Origin: Pogostemon cablin
Taxonomy: Eukaryota > Streptophyta > Magnoliopsida > Lamiales > Lamiaceae
Length of the DNA: 64,000 nucleotides
Direction: 5' to 3'
Assembly: GCA_023678885.1 (NCBI GenBank)
Contig: CM042998.1
Location: 1,181,820 to 1,245,819 of the forward strand
The notes under the pieces were generated by a model. It worked only from the letters and a program-made list of their open reading frames with translations, did no database searches and was not told where the DNA came from. Positions within the stretch are counted from its first letter, which is position 1. Every line of letters begins with the position of its first letter. Of this stretch, positions 14,210 through 23,772 are shown piece after piece. The position numbers and the translations under genes are program-made.

Positions 14210-14455
14210 CTCCCTCCGTCCCATACTTATCTTCACACTTCCTTTGTAAATTACAAAGGAAGTGTGAAGATAAGTATGAGACAGAGAGGGTAAATCATGA
14301 AATATGTTATGTGTGTTAGGCGGGAGTAATATTTTTAAAATTAAGATAACTTTTGAGGTTGTTGGTTAATGTGAAATTTCTATTTTTGGGGTGTGAAAGT
14401 TATTGTGGGACAGACGAAAACGGAAAGTAAGACAATTATTATGGGACGGAAGGAG
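14210..14455. mobile_element. Stowaway-type MITE carrying an internal perfect hairpin
   Basis: The terminus CTCCCTCCGTCCC at the left and GGGACGGAAGGAG at the right are each flanked by TA. The first third is an inverted duplication. Bases 14222-14249 are exactly complementary to 14251-14278 (28 bp, single-base loop), and the pairing extends with a few mismatches to about 14290, where a second inverted terminus ends GAGACAGAGAGGG. The element thus has three terminus-like sequences instead of two. Confidence 0.8.
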
Positions 14456-15046
14456 TATAATTTTTTTAATATAATAAATTGTTCATAAAGTAATTCTTAT
14501 AATTTTTTATCAATTGCATATCACATTTTATAATAAAATTTATCAGCATCTCACGAAAATATTTCGTGTTGAACTAATATGCATGCACCATTTAGTCATC
14601 AGCATTCTCATAATCCTGCAAGATACTTGATAAAGTAATAGATCTTTGGGGTAAGATAGGGATTATATTCCCAAATGACAAATAATTATTTCTAACAATT
14701 AATCTAATCTCTAATGGTGTGTTTGGTTCACTTTAAATTAATTTTACTCATTGGGCCTTGAAATTTTCTAAAAATTAGAGAATTTATATGCTAATTGGAT
14801 TTATGCGAGCTTAATTTTCATCTAAGCACATTAATAAAAAACAAGGGGCCCGGTGAAATACAACCTTGATGGGAAGTGTGTTACAATGTCCCATGAAACT
14901 AATATGAAATTAAGAGAATTCTAATGTTCATCCAGTGGCGGACGAAGGATTTCCGTCGAGGGGGGCCCAACTTTTCTCATACAATAGTTCGTGTTTTTTG
15001 TTCTACAAATTTTAAGAAGAATTATTTTATTTACCAACTTTTAATA

Positions 15047-15300
15047 CTTCCTCCGTCCCAAATTCAAGTTCACGTTTACTGTAGTTACGAAGTTTAAGAA
15101 AAATCACTTTTTGACTTACTTTTAAGGGTAGTATGATATTTTTGAGTAATAAATAAATAATAAAGTATGTTATGTGTGTTAAAAAGGTGATGACAAATTT
15201 GAAATTAAAGTATGTTAGAGGGATATTAGTTTGTTGATTTTTCCTTTTATGGAAGTGTGAAGTTGAATTTGTGACGGGCCAAAATGGAAAGTGTGACCTT
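15047..15300. mobile_element. Decayed Stowaway-type MITE
   Basis: A recognisable left terminus CTTCCTCCGTCCCAAATTC is followed by the same interior seen in the 14210 copy (AAGTATGTTATGTGTGTTA). The right end has decayed into GTGACGGGCCAAAATGGAAAGTGTGA and its boundary is approximate. Confidence 0.55.
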
Positions 15301-16043
15301 TAAAACTAAAACATCATCACTTCACCACTTGGACACAAAGGTATTTCAAGAAAATTTCTATATCTATACTAGTAATTTTTAGAAGTTCAGGGTCCGCCCC
15401 TGTGCTCATCTATTGATTATCACATTTACAAGCTTTATTAACCCACCTATTAACCTTAGTGAACCAAACACACCCTAACAGTATAGTGAATATAATATGT
15501 TTGGTTAACAATAGTACCCTATCATCAACCACATAAGTCACAACTTTAATTTGGTGTACCAATAATTGCAAACATATTTCTCCATCCGTACGTTTCAATG
15601 GAATGGAGGTAGTAATAGCGAAAACTAAAGTGTGTAGAAATATTTTTTTAAAAAAAATTAATATCATGTTCATTTTATTCAATAATACATATGCATTTTT
15701 TAATTAATACTATATTATTACTTTCTATGTAGTTTTTATTAAAAAAACTAACCAAAAATTCACCAACAAAGTTTATAAATTTTTATTTAGTAGGAGTATA
15801 TAATTTTATTTATTAATATATAAATTTTAAATATGAATTCGTGAACTATGCATAAGAGAATTTGACTAAAAAATATTGTAAAACCTCTTTAATTATTATA
15901 AGTTAAAAAGGTAATTATATCTATAAATTAAAATTCTGTTGTATTGATAAACCATAAACTTTAGATAATGAAGAATACTTCTAAAATTACAAGTATATCT
16001 TTACGATATAAACGTTGAAATATTAACGTTGGAGTATATACTA

Positions 16044-16303
16044 CTCCCTTCGTCTCACTAAAGTTGTGACATTTCATTTTTTGGTTGTCCCATAGAAGTT
16101 GTTACATTCCTTTTATAGCATATGAGACCCATACAAAAAATACTAACATATTCACATGAGCCCACACACACTCCACACACATCACTAATACACCTATCAA
16201 CCACACATTAAATATTGTTCTCTCACTTTACTTTACATTAAAATACTATATTTCTTAATCTCCGTGCCAAAAAAAATGTTACATCCCCTCAAGACGGAGG
16301 GAG
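16044..16303. mobile_element. Stowaway-type MITE
   Basis: The ends CTCCCTTCGTCTC and AGACGGAGGGAG form an inverted pair flanked by TA on both sides. The element is 260 bp and non-coding. Confidence 0.8.
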
Positions 16304-17319
16304 TAGTGTATAAATTTTATTAAAGGTAGGTCAGAATTGTCTGGTATAGGAGACACCAAATACTTATATTTGTACACATGTACACCAATAAAATAAAAAA
16401 AATTGAAAAAAAAAAGTACATGTGCAAAGATGATTTTGAGTTGACTTTTGTAAGAAAAAAAATGAAGCCATGTGTCACTTGGTCAATACTCTGTACAAGC
16501 CACATATTTGCCAAGTGTGCATAAATTAACATTCTTTGTGTCCCACTCTATATATAAAAATTAAACAAAAATATAAAATTATCATTATTTAATTAAAAAA
16601 ATATCATTTTAGAATTTGCCATTTCTAGAACGGGCAGACTATTTACCTCCTCACAAAATAAAGATATAAATTTAAGTCGAATTTACATAGAAAATCTATA
16701 ATCTACATTTCGGCATAATTTTTACAATTTCTTCATTATTATATTAATGGAGTATTTTGCAAAGATTCTAACTTCTATATTTAAATCAGTTATTTTCTTT
16801 TCCTATTATTTTATTTGAAAATTTATAATAGAAAAACACTGTTGCATCGTTTTAAATTATAATAAAATGAAAAAAAAAAGAGAATGTAGTTAATATAAAG
16901 TAAAAATTTCAAAACATATCGAGATAGAACTTTCACATAATTTTAATATAAAAACACGTGTTGGGCGATTACAAAGGATGAGTTAAGAAAATATATAATA
17001 TTTTTAATTGAAAATAAATGAAAAATAATAACCATTCAATTGAATTATTTTATTTTATTAACAATTTATAATATATTAATTACTCATAAAATAATAACTA
17101 ATGAGAAAATTTAAAATGTTCATGAAAAACTTACTCATGTAATTAATTGCGGAATGCATTAATTTTTCGAAAAATTCATTGCAGATTAAAGTCTTTTTTG
17201 TGATGTGATATAACGAAAACATTCGGTGGTGTGCCTAATTATATATCAACTTGAAGATAAATTTTTGCAGTCAAATAAACTCTTGATCTGAAAATGTAAT
17301 ATTGGTTAATTATTATTAA
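16304..17319. other. AT-rich intergenic DNA, nothing recognised
   Basis: No protein frame with family character, RNA gene or bounded repeat is visible here. Confidence 0.5.
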
Positions 17320-17484
17320 TTAAGAGCACATTAAGCTCCAAAAGTCATGTTCGTAATCTTGATCACCGTTGAAAATGGTGTCGATATCAGTGATGGCCCC
17401 ACATTCCAAGTTGTAGAAGTCGTGTGTAGAAGTAGAAAACCTTGTATTTTGTTGTGTTAACCACGTATTTAAGTCTTCTATAAA
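17320..17484 (-). other. Possible orphan C-terminal exon of an unknown gene
   Basis: After an AG acceptor-like site (TTGCTTCAAG) the minus strand is open for 54 codons to a TAA stop. It encodes an acidic, aromatic-rich tail ending GDQDYEHDFWSLMCS. The residue mix looks more like a real protein tail than random AT-rich translation. No upstream exon is identified, because the higher coordinates are tandem repeats and a hAT element. I do not recognise the family. It may be a stranded remnant or chance. Confidence 0.25.
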
Positions 17485-17552
17485 CTTGAAGCAAATTTAT
17501 TTCCACCAAATTATTTGACTCACAAAAATGTTTTTGCCCTAAAATTTGGGGT

Positions 17553-17806
17553 ACAAGTCACGTATGACTTTACATTAAATGTTTTTTTATATATAATATT
17601 ATTCAATTCATAAACTGACTAATTCAAAGTGGTTAGAATCCATCATCCACTAGTAAAGATCCCAATTTCAAGCTTGAGTTACATGTCGCGTATGACCTCA
17701 CATTAAATATATATTTTTTATATACTGGTATTCGATTCATAGACCGACTAATTCAAGGAAATTAGAATTCATCATCCACTATTAAGGGCCCTTGTTTTAA
17801 GCCAGA
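17553..17806. repeat. Diverged direct tandem repeat, about 128-bp unit
   Basis: Two copies share ACAWGTCRCGTATGAC.T, ACATTAAAT, ATTCATARACYGACTAATTC and ATCATCCACTA in the same order. By eye roughly a fifth of positions differ. Sequence near 17941 (CCTCACATTAAATATTGTC) may be a trace of a third copy. Confidence 0.65.
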
Positions 17807-17965
17807 ATTTTACGCTCTGTATAAACTGACTCCACAATTATTGATCACATTTGTAGATTTTGAACTTCGAAGCTGAGACCGTAAAAAATTTAATGCTAAA
17901 GCAGCTCGAGCATTCATTGCTAGGCCAACTTTAGGTTTTACCTCACATTAAATATTGTCTAATCT

Positions 17966-18641
17966 TAGAGATGTAAACTTAGACCCGACCCGTGAGTATC
18001 CGGCCTGGCCCGCACGTTTTTGGCTTACTCAAACCCAACCCATAGTAGAAACGGGGAGGCTCGACCAGGACCCGTAAATATACGGGCGAGTCCAGGTATT
18101 ACTTTATCCCCGGCCCGCCCTGCCCTGGCCCGAACATAATAAAATTAATTTTTTTATATTTTATACATATAATTATATTATAATATATATATATTTTTTA
18201 TATATTATTTGGAAGTTAGAATAAATTATTTTATTGTGTATATTATTTTATTATAATTATTTTATATTTTATACATATAAATTATTTATAATTATATGTT
18301 ATATATATAATTATATTAAATTATAATTATTTTTATGTTTTTAAATTATTTATTGTGTATAATAGCTATAATCTCATTTATGTTTGTCTAATGGAATTTA
18401 TATATTTAATATGTTTACAATTTATTTATTTTTATTTTTTGAATTTTATTGATGTTGTTTATATATGAATGTATGTTAAATTAAGTTATATATATATATA
18501 ACGGGGGCCCGTCCCGCCCTGTATGGATCTGAGCACGAGTATGTAATATAGGATCCGTATGGATAACAGGGTGGGTCTTTCATTAACGGCTGGGTCCAGT
18601 AGCTAACTACCCGCCTCAAACCCGGCAAGTTGATATCCCTA
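17966..18641. mobile_element. Non-autonomous Ac/hAT-like transposon
   Basis: The left end reads TAGAGATGTAAACTT and the reverse complement of the right end reads TAGGGATATCAACTT, 12 of 15 identical. The TAGGGATG start is typical of Ac-type hAT elements. The flanks carry an exact 8-bp duplication, TCTAATCT (17958-17965 and 18642-18649), the size expected for hAT insertion. Both subterminal regions are GC-rich with ACCCG/GGGCC motifs around an AT-rich core. There is no transposase frame. Confidence 0.85.
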
Positions 18642-18883
18642 TCTAATCTTGCTACATGTTATTATAATAGATGCATTTTATAAATTTCGTTTTAAAGGTA
18701 TTAGAATCGTTAAGTGATAGCTAATCAAAATAGGCAAGTAAAAACAAATGAAAGTTAATGAATTAGTAGTGAATTCGAATGCTAGAGCCTATTTTGGGCT
18801 TTAAATTTAATTAATTAATTACGAATGAATTAAAGATAAAAATTTTATAAAGAGAATAGATAAAAGGTTAATTGTAAATATTA

Positions 18884-19133
18884 GGGTTAATTCAAAAAAA
18901 CCACGAACTTTATGTCTATTGCAAATTAGTCCTCACTTTTGAAAAATTGCAAAAAAACTCACCACCTTTCAATATTATAGCAAAATAAACCCAATATGTA
19001 ACTAAAAGTAGGGGATTTTGGGTTGAGTTTTGCAACAATACTTATAGGTGGTGATTTTTTTTGCAATTTTTCAAAAGTGAGGATTATTTTGCAATTGCAG
19101 TAAAACTTGTGTTTTTTTTTTTGCAATTAACCC
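18884..19133. mobile_element. Mutator-like MITE with long terminal inverted repeats
   Basis: The ends start GGGTTAATTCAAAAAAACCA on the left and, reverse-complemented, GGGTTAATTGCAAAAAAAAA on the right. Inverted similarity continues for about 85 bases and includes TCCTCACTTTTGAAAAATTG in both arms. A 9-bp target duplication TAAATATTA flanks it exactly (18875-18883, 19134-19142), the Mutator signature. At 250 bp it is non-coding, and the long arms could fold into a hairpin. Confidence 0.88.
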
Positions 19134-20014
19134 TAAATATTAACTCTAAACTATAAATTAGGTGGGTTAGCTCACTTGCCTACTGTTCTCTGGTTCGATT
19201 TTCATTGAGAACGAATTAGGAAAGAAGTTATAAGGAAGCTTTGAAATATGGATGCTTGGTGAACTAACTCTAACTATATTAATAATTAATATTAAAAAAA
19301 AGTTAATATAGTAGTAATACATATTCTTGCATATTGGTATACGGAATATTTTGCCTTTTCTTTTCTATTAAGTTTATGAATTTTGATTATCTTATGTAAA
19401 TCAAATTTGAATGGCCTATTTCACATTCCATATTCATTGATATTCCATAACATACAAAATTATAAACTACAAATGATTATTAAAAAAAATATTTTAAGGC
19501 ATGTGACTTTAATTTAAAAACAATAATGACAAGTGTAATTCAATTAAAAAATAGAATATAAGATGAAATACCATACACTACAAGAATAGGTGATGCATAT
19601 AGGCAAAGACTTGTCACTTGTGTGAAATTATTTCACGTAAGTCCTTACCTGAGATGAATAATTTATTTATTTTTTTATCTGTTAAGAACTTATGTGAGAC
19701 GACTTCATACAAGACCTACTCATACATATAAACCTACGTCTTGCAAGATAATTTATAAGAATGTTTGCGATATATAGTTAGAAAAATGTATATATTCATG
19801 TCACGAAATTTTACAAATTTTAGATCTTATATCAGAGCTCAGGGCTGTTCTATCTATGGAGCTCTCTACTCTTACGTTGGACCCAATTCTGAAAGCCCAA
19901 ATTAAACCTGGGCCCATGTTTAAAATATTGTCTGATCCAAAAATAAAAAAGCCCAAGTTATCTACGAATTGTTGGTCCCCAAGGCCTCCAGACACCAAAA
20001 CGGTGACCATGACC

Positions 20015-20015
<1 letters not shown>

Positions 20016-20066
<51 letters not shown>
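20016..20066. repeat. (AAT)n microsatellite
   Basis: About 17 uninterrupted AAT units. Poly-Asn and poly-Ile readings across it are artefacts of the repeat. Confidence 0.95.
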
Positions 20067-20591
20067 TTTTTTGTATTCGATAAAATCAAAAGATATGTTA
20101 GCTCGAGCTCAATACATGAAGATAAAAATAACAAATTAGTCGAGCTCAGATTATATTTCACTCAATTAGAGCTCTTTCAAGCTTAGATCGATTAATTATC
20201 AAACCAACTAAAATATATTTTGAAACTGAATTTTGAAAACCTTTATATTTGAATTCAAGTTATTTAAATCCATATAGGTTTAACACTAGAAAGTTCATGA
20301 TTAAATTATATGCTTCATAATTGATGATATATACAATTATATACAGTAATTTGGATTTTTAATCCAATGCATGCAGTGCTTCATCTTAGTATCAATTACA
20401 TATAATAGTAGTGTATTAAATTATATATTGAACTCCAAAATGAAACTTTGAATTAATAAATGGTATATTTAGACTGAAAACTACAACATTATTATATTAC
20501 CCTAAGAGTTCATTCACTGGCAAAAGAAATTAAACAACATAAATTGCAACACAACCCTAAAACTAACATTCCATAAACATTACATTTTTCA
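20067..20591. other. 3' flank of the KCS gene
   Basis: AT-rich DNA downstream of the ketoacyl-CoA synthase stop codon. It presumably contains that gene's 3' untranslated region and polyadenylation site, but no single signal is decisive. Confidence 0.4.
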
Positions 20592-21959
20592 TCAATTCAA
20601 ATCTAACCCTAAATTACCATGAGGCACTTCCAATGTCTCCTTATTAATCCAACCAAATTGCTCCATATAAGGATTTGCCATTGTCTTTGGAGGGTATCCA
20701 TCAATCTCATCCCCCCACACATTTCCATCATCCAAGTCTCTCATCACTTCCCACACACAACTATTGCACTTAAAACCCGACCCGAATCCGATCATCCATA
20801 CCTTATCGCCTTTCTTGAATCGCCTCTTCGCCTCCATGTATCCCAAAACGTACCACACGCTACTCGCGGATGTGTTTCCAAATCGATGCAGAGTCATTCT
20901 AGAAGGTTCCACGTCGTATTCGCATAGTCCCAAGCTTTTCCTCACCTCCTCAATCACCGCGGTTCCACCAACATGCACACAAAAATGATCTATACCGGAT
21001 TTTAGATTTATCATTGCTGATTTTTTCATACTCTTTAGGACAATGTACCTTATAAGCTCCTTTAATGGCAAGACTTTTGTTGCTATTCTTGCAATGTTCA
21101 CCTTAAAAGCCTTGGTAGCCGTTTTGGGGAGATCTTTACTAAGGTAGATTCCAAGCCTCCCTTCATCATCCTCTTTTTGCACACAACTATTGTGGGCTTC
21201 ATCACTCGCGCCAAGATGAGTACGGACGAGGCACTTCAGTCTCATCTTGGCGCGAGTCCTGAAGCCCTGATTGTTCGTTAGGAGGATCGAACATCCTCCT
21301 GAACGAAACAAACAATTCGTGAGGATCATCGACTTGTCTTTACCAGTGTACCAATTCGGCGCCATGGATTCCGAAGTAACCACAAGAGCTAAAGCATTCT
21401 TACAAGACTTGAAGATGCTCTCCACAAGATTGATGGAAATCACACTCCCACTACACCCCATCCCCGTTAGGTCAAAAGACCTAATATCATCTCTCATCTC
21501 GTAATGATTAATAATACGAGATGAGAGAGAAGGGGACGTGGCGAACGAGGAGACGTTCACCACGAGAACGTCGATTTCCCGTGGCGAAATGCCCGTTTGT
21601 TGGAACAGTTTCGCCACGGAGTCGAAGAAAAACTCCTCCATCTCCGAGACTCCGTCTCGGACGGTGGGGGAGCTTTCTCGGCCCTCGATTATGTTTCTTG
21701 GGCCGTAAGTCTCCTCCCCAATGCCCGAATTGACGATTGCACGCAGTAGAAACTTGTACTCTTGGTGGCCAAGATTCTTGTTTCGGGCTATGATTTCTCC
21801 ACTGAAGTTTGTGTCGATCTTTCTGTCATCAGACGCCTTGTAGCACTCGTAATCCACCAGATAACACTGCTGGTCACCCTTCAGACAGCAAACCTCGTAC
21901 AGTTTGTACATCAAGAACATGAAACACAACGAAAATGATGCAATGAAAACAGGATCCAT
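20592..21959 (-). CDS. KCS12: 3-ketoacyl-CoA synthase, KCS12-like
   Basis: This is the condensing enzyme of the ER fatty-acid elongase. It joins a long-chain acyl-CoA to malonyl-CoA in very-long-chain fatty acid synthesis for waxes, cuticle and lipids. The 455-residue single-exon frame starts at the only ATG before a hydrophobic N-terminal anchor (about residues 4-20). The FAE1-type active site is present: Cys169 in GMGCSGS, His329 in DHFCVHVGG and Asn362 in HRFGNTSAS, with the other conserved histidines at 248, 325 and 358. The C-terminal GFGSGFKCNSCVW block is also intact. One anchor segment and short length place it near the KCS12/KCS19 type rather than the two-segment FAE1/CER6 type. The segment around residues 305-320 is shorter than usual, and HVGGTA replaces the common HxGGxA form with Lys or Arg at the fifth position. 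No lesion is seen. KCS identity is near certain. The subtype is inferred. Confidence 0.93.
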   Translation of the reverse strand: MDPVFIASFSLCFMFLMYKLYEVCCLKGDQQCYLVDYECYKASDDRKIDTNFSGEIIARNKNLGHQEYKFLLRAIVNSGIGEETYGPRNIIEGRESSPTVRDGVSEMEEFFFDSVAKLFQQTGISPREIDVLVVNVSSFATSPSLSSRIINHYEMRDDIRSFDLTGMGCSGSVISINLVESIFKSCKNALALVVTSESMAPNWYTGKDKSMILTNCLFRSGGCSILLTNNQGFRTRAKMRLKCLVRTHLGASDEAHNSCVQKEDDEGRLGIYLSKDLPKTATKAFKVNIARIATKVLPLKELIRYIVLKSMKKSAMINLKSGIDHFCVHVGGTAVIEEVRKSLGLCEYDVEPSRMTLHRFGNTSASSVWYVLGYMEAKRRFKKGDKVWMIGFGSGFKCNSCVWEVMRDLDDGNVWGDEIDGYPPKTMANPYMEQFGWINKETLEVPHGNLGLDLN

Positions 21960-21999
21960 CTTCAGAAATGAGTATGATCTGTTTAGATAGAAAGCACTG

Positions 22000-22006
22000 A
22001 TTTATA
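22000..22006 (-). promoter_or_regulatory. Probable TATA box of the KCS gene
   Basis: TATAAAT on the minus strand lies 41-47 bp upstream of the KCS start codon, which would imply a very short 5' leader. It is the only good TATA candidate near the gene. Confidence 0.4.
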
Positions 22007-22339
22007 CAGATGTGAAATTTATGAGGAATTTTTTTTTTTCATGAATTAATGCATGGTGGTTTCTTGAATCTATGGGCTGAATTACATGCAGACAACTGAT
22101 GAATTAATTCATATTTGGCAAATTGTCAACCTTCATCTTTTCCCATGCTAACAGCATTTCTGGTGAATATTAAGTCTGTATAATTGCATTCACAACAACT
22201 TTTGTTTGTTTGTAGCTTTTTTCTGAAGCTATGAATTTATTTGAATATTGAAAAGTTAATTCAGATTTCTCCATAGGTCTCCAGGTGTGAATACATTAAA
22301 ATTGTGGATGTTCGTGACTTGCACCTAGAAATCATGAGT

Positions 22340-22640
22340 TAATTATCAAAATTCCACCAGATATTTCAATTTTAGTACTCATTTTTATTTTATTTTTTCA
22401 AGCCTAATTTTGGTTTTTTTTTTTCAAATATAGTCTTTTTATGAAATTTAGAATTCAAAATTTTGGATCAAAATTAGACGAATTCCGACATAAGAAACTA
22501 AATTTGAAAAAAAAAGACTAAATTTGATAAAATAACCAAATTTAGATAGAAAATGACCAAAATAAAAAAAATTGAAAATTATAAATAAAAAATGATTAAA
22601 ATTGAAATCGATCATATTTAAAGTGCTAATTTTGATATTT
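22340..22640. repeat. Inverted-repeat, MITE-like sequence
   Basis: The left part begins TATCAAAATTCCACCAGATA and the right part, reverse-complemented, begins TATCAAAATTAGCACTTTAA. The interior alternates TAATTTTGGT and ACCAAATTTAG type words, as in the related block at 54304-54600. Exact ends and target duplication were not found. Confidence 0.45.
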
Positions 22641-22649
22641 TTCTATGTA

Positions 22650-22905
22650 CTCCCTCCGTCCCATTAAAACGTACGCGTTTTTTCATTTTGGTTCGTCTCA
22701 ATACAAGGTATGATTTTACCTTTTTGGTAAAGGGGACCCACCCATATTAATTATTTATCTCTTCATGGGCCCACATGTCATACTAATACACCTACCCACT
22801 TTACATTAAAATATTATTTCTCTTACCTCACTACACATTAAAATATTATATCTCTTAATCTACGTGCAAAAAGAAAACGCGTACATTGTAACGGGACGGA
22901 GGGAG
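22650..22905. mobile_element. Stowaway-type MITE, well preserved
   Basis: The termini CTCCCTCCGTCCCATTA and AACGGGACGGAGGGAG are flanked by TA on both sides. It lies about 0.7 kb upstream of the KCS start. The element is 256 bp and non-coding. Confidence 0.88.
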
Positions 22906-23383
22906 TAATATATAGGATAGAATGAAATCGTCTCACGGTAAGACTATTTTACATATTTTTTTTAAAATTAATTATCACTTTTTATTAAAGATATTATTAA
23001 TTTTTTTTTAAAAAAAATAGTCACTTTCTTAAAAAGATTTAATTGTAAATGGACCTTTTCTGCGGATTTTGGTGGGCCGGCGGCTATTTACAAGGTGGCT
23101 GGAGTATAAAGTATGCTGGAGGTGGACATATGGAGAGGAGTTGAAATGGACCGAAGTAGGAGTGGGTTGCTAAATTAAAGATGCTGTTGGGCCCAAATAA
23201 TTATTTTTTGCTTTTTCTGAGTCAATTTCATCAAGAAAATTATAAAATTTGTCAGTGATTTTAGAATGCAGCCGATCTGTGGATAGTTATTTATTTTAAA
23301 TTTATATTATTTTATTTATTTAATGGTGGATATTAAATTAAAACTTAATTTAACGATTAAGAATGTTCATGTGCACCGATGCA

Positions 23384-23772
23384 CCCGTTGCACACCAGTT
23401 GAACTCATAAATTTCGTCTTTTTTATCCGAATGAGACACATCCAATAGAATTAAAAGATTTTGAAAATTATTTCTGATCATTGATCTTTAAAGTGGAAAC
23501 ATAATCACATTAGTTTTGTAAAAATAATCTATATCAATCCTACGATTATTCTGCCGCATTCTTTTATAACAATCCGTACCCGTTGCACACAAGTTGAACT
23601 CATAAGTTTCTTCCTTTTTATCCGAATGAGACACATCCAATAGAATTAAAAGATTTTGAAAATTGTTTCTGATCATTGATCTTTAAAGTGGAAACATAAT
23701 CACATTAGTTTTGTAAAAATAATCTAGATCAATTCTACGATTATTCTGCCGCATTCTTTTATAACAATCCGT
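23384..23772. repeat. Direct tandem duplication, 195-bp unit
   Basis: Two adjacent copies begin CCCGTTGCACAC.AGTTGAAC and run through GAGACACATCCAATAGAATT, GATCATTGATCTTTAAAG and GATTATTCTGCCGCATTC with few differences, so the duplication looks recent. A short open frame spanning the junction is a by-product. Confidence 0.88.

Noticed and set aside
15410..15682. 90-codon minus frame
   Set aside because: AT-rich chance frame with no recognisable motif and no splice or promoter context.
19577..19680. CACTACAAGAATAGG as a CACTA transposon end
   Set aside because: A matching inverted end and target duplication could not be found nearby, so it is at most a fragment.
19856..20161. Frames with poly-Asn and poly-Ile runs
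   Set aside because: They are readings of an (AAT)n microsatellite.
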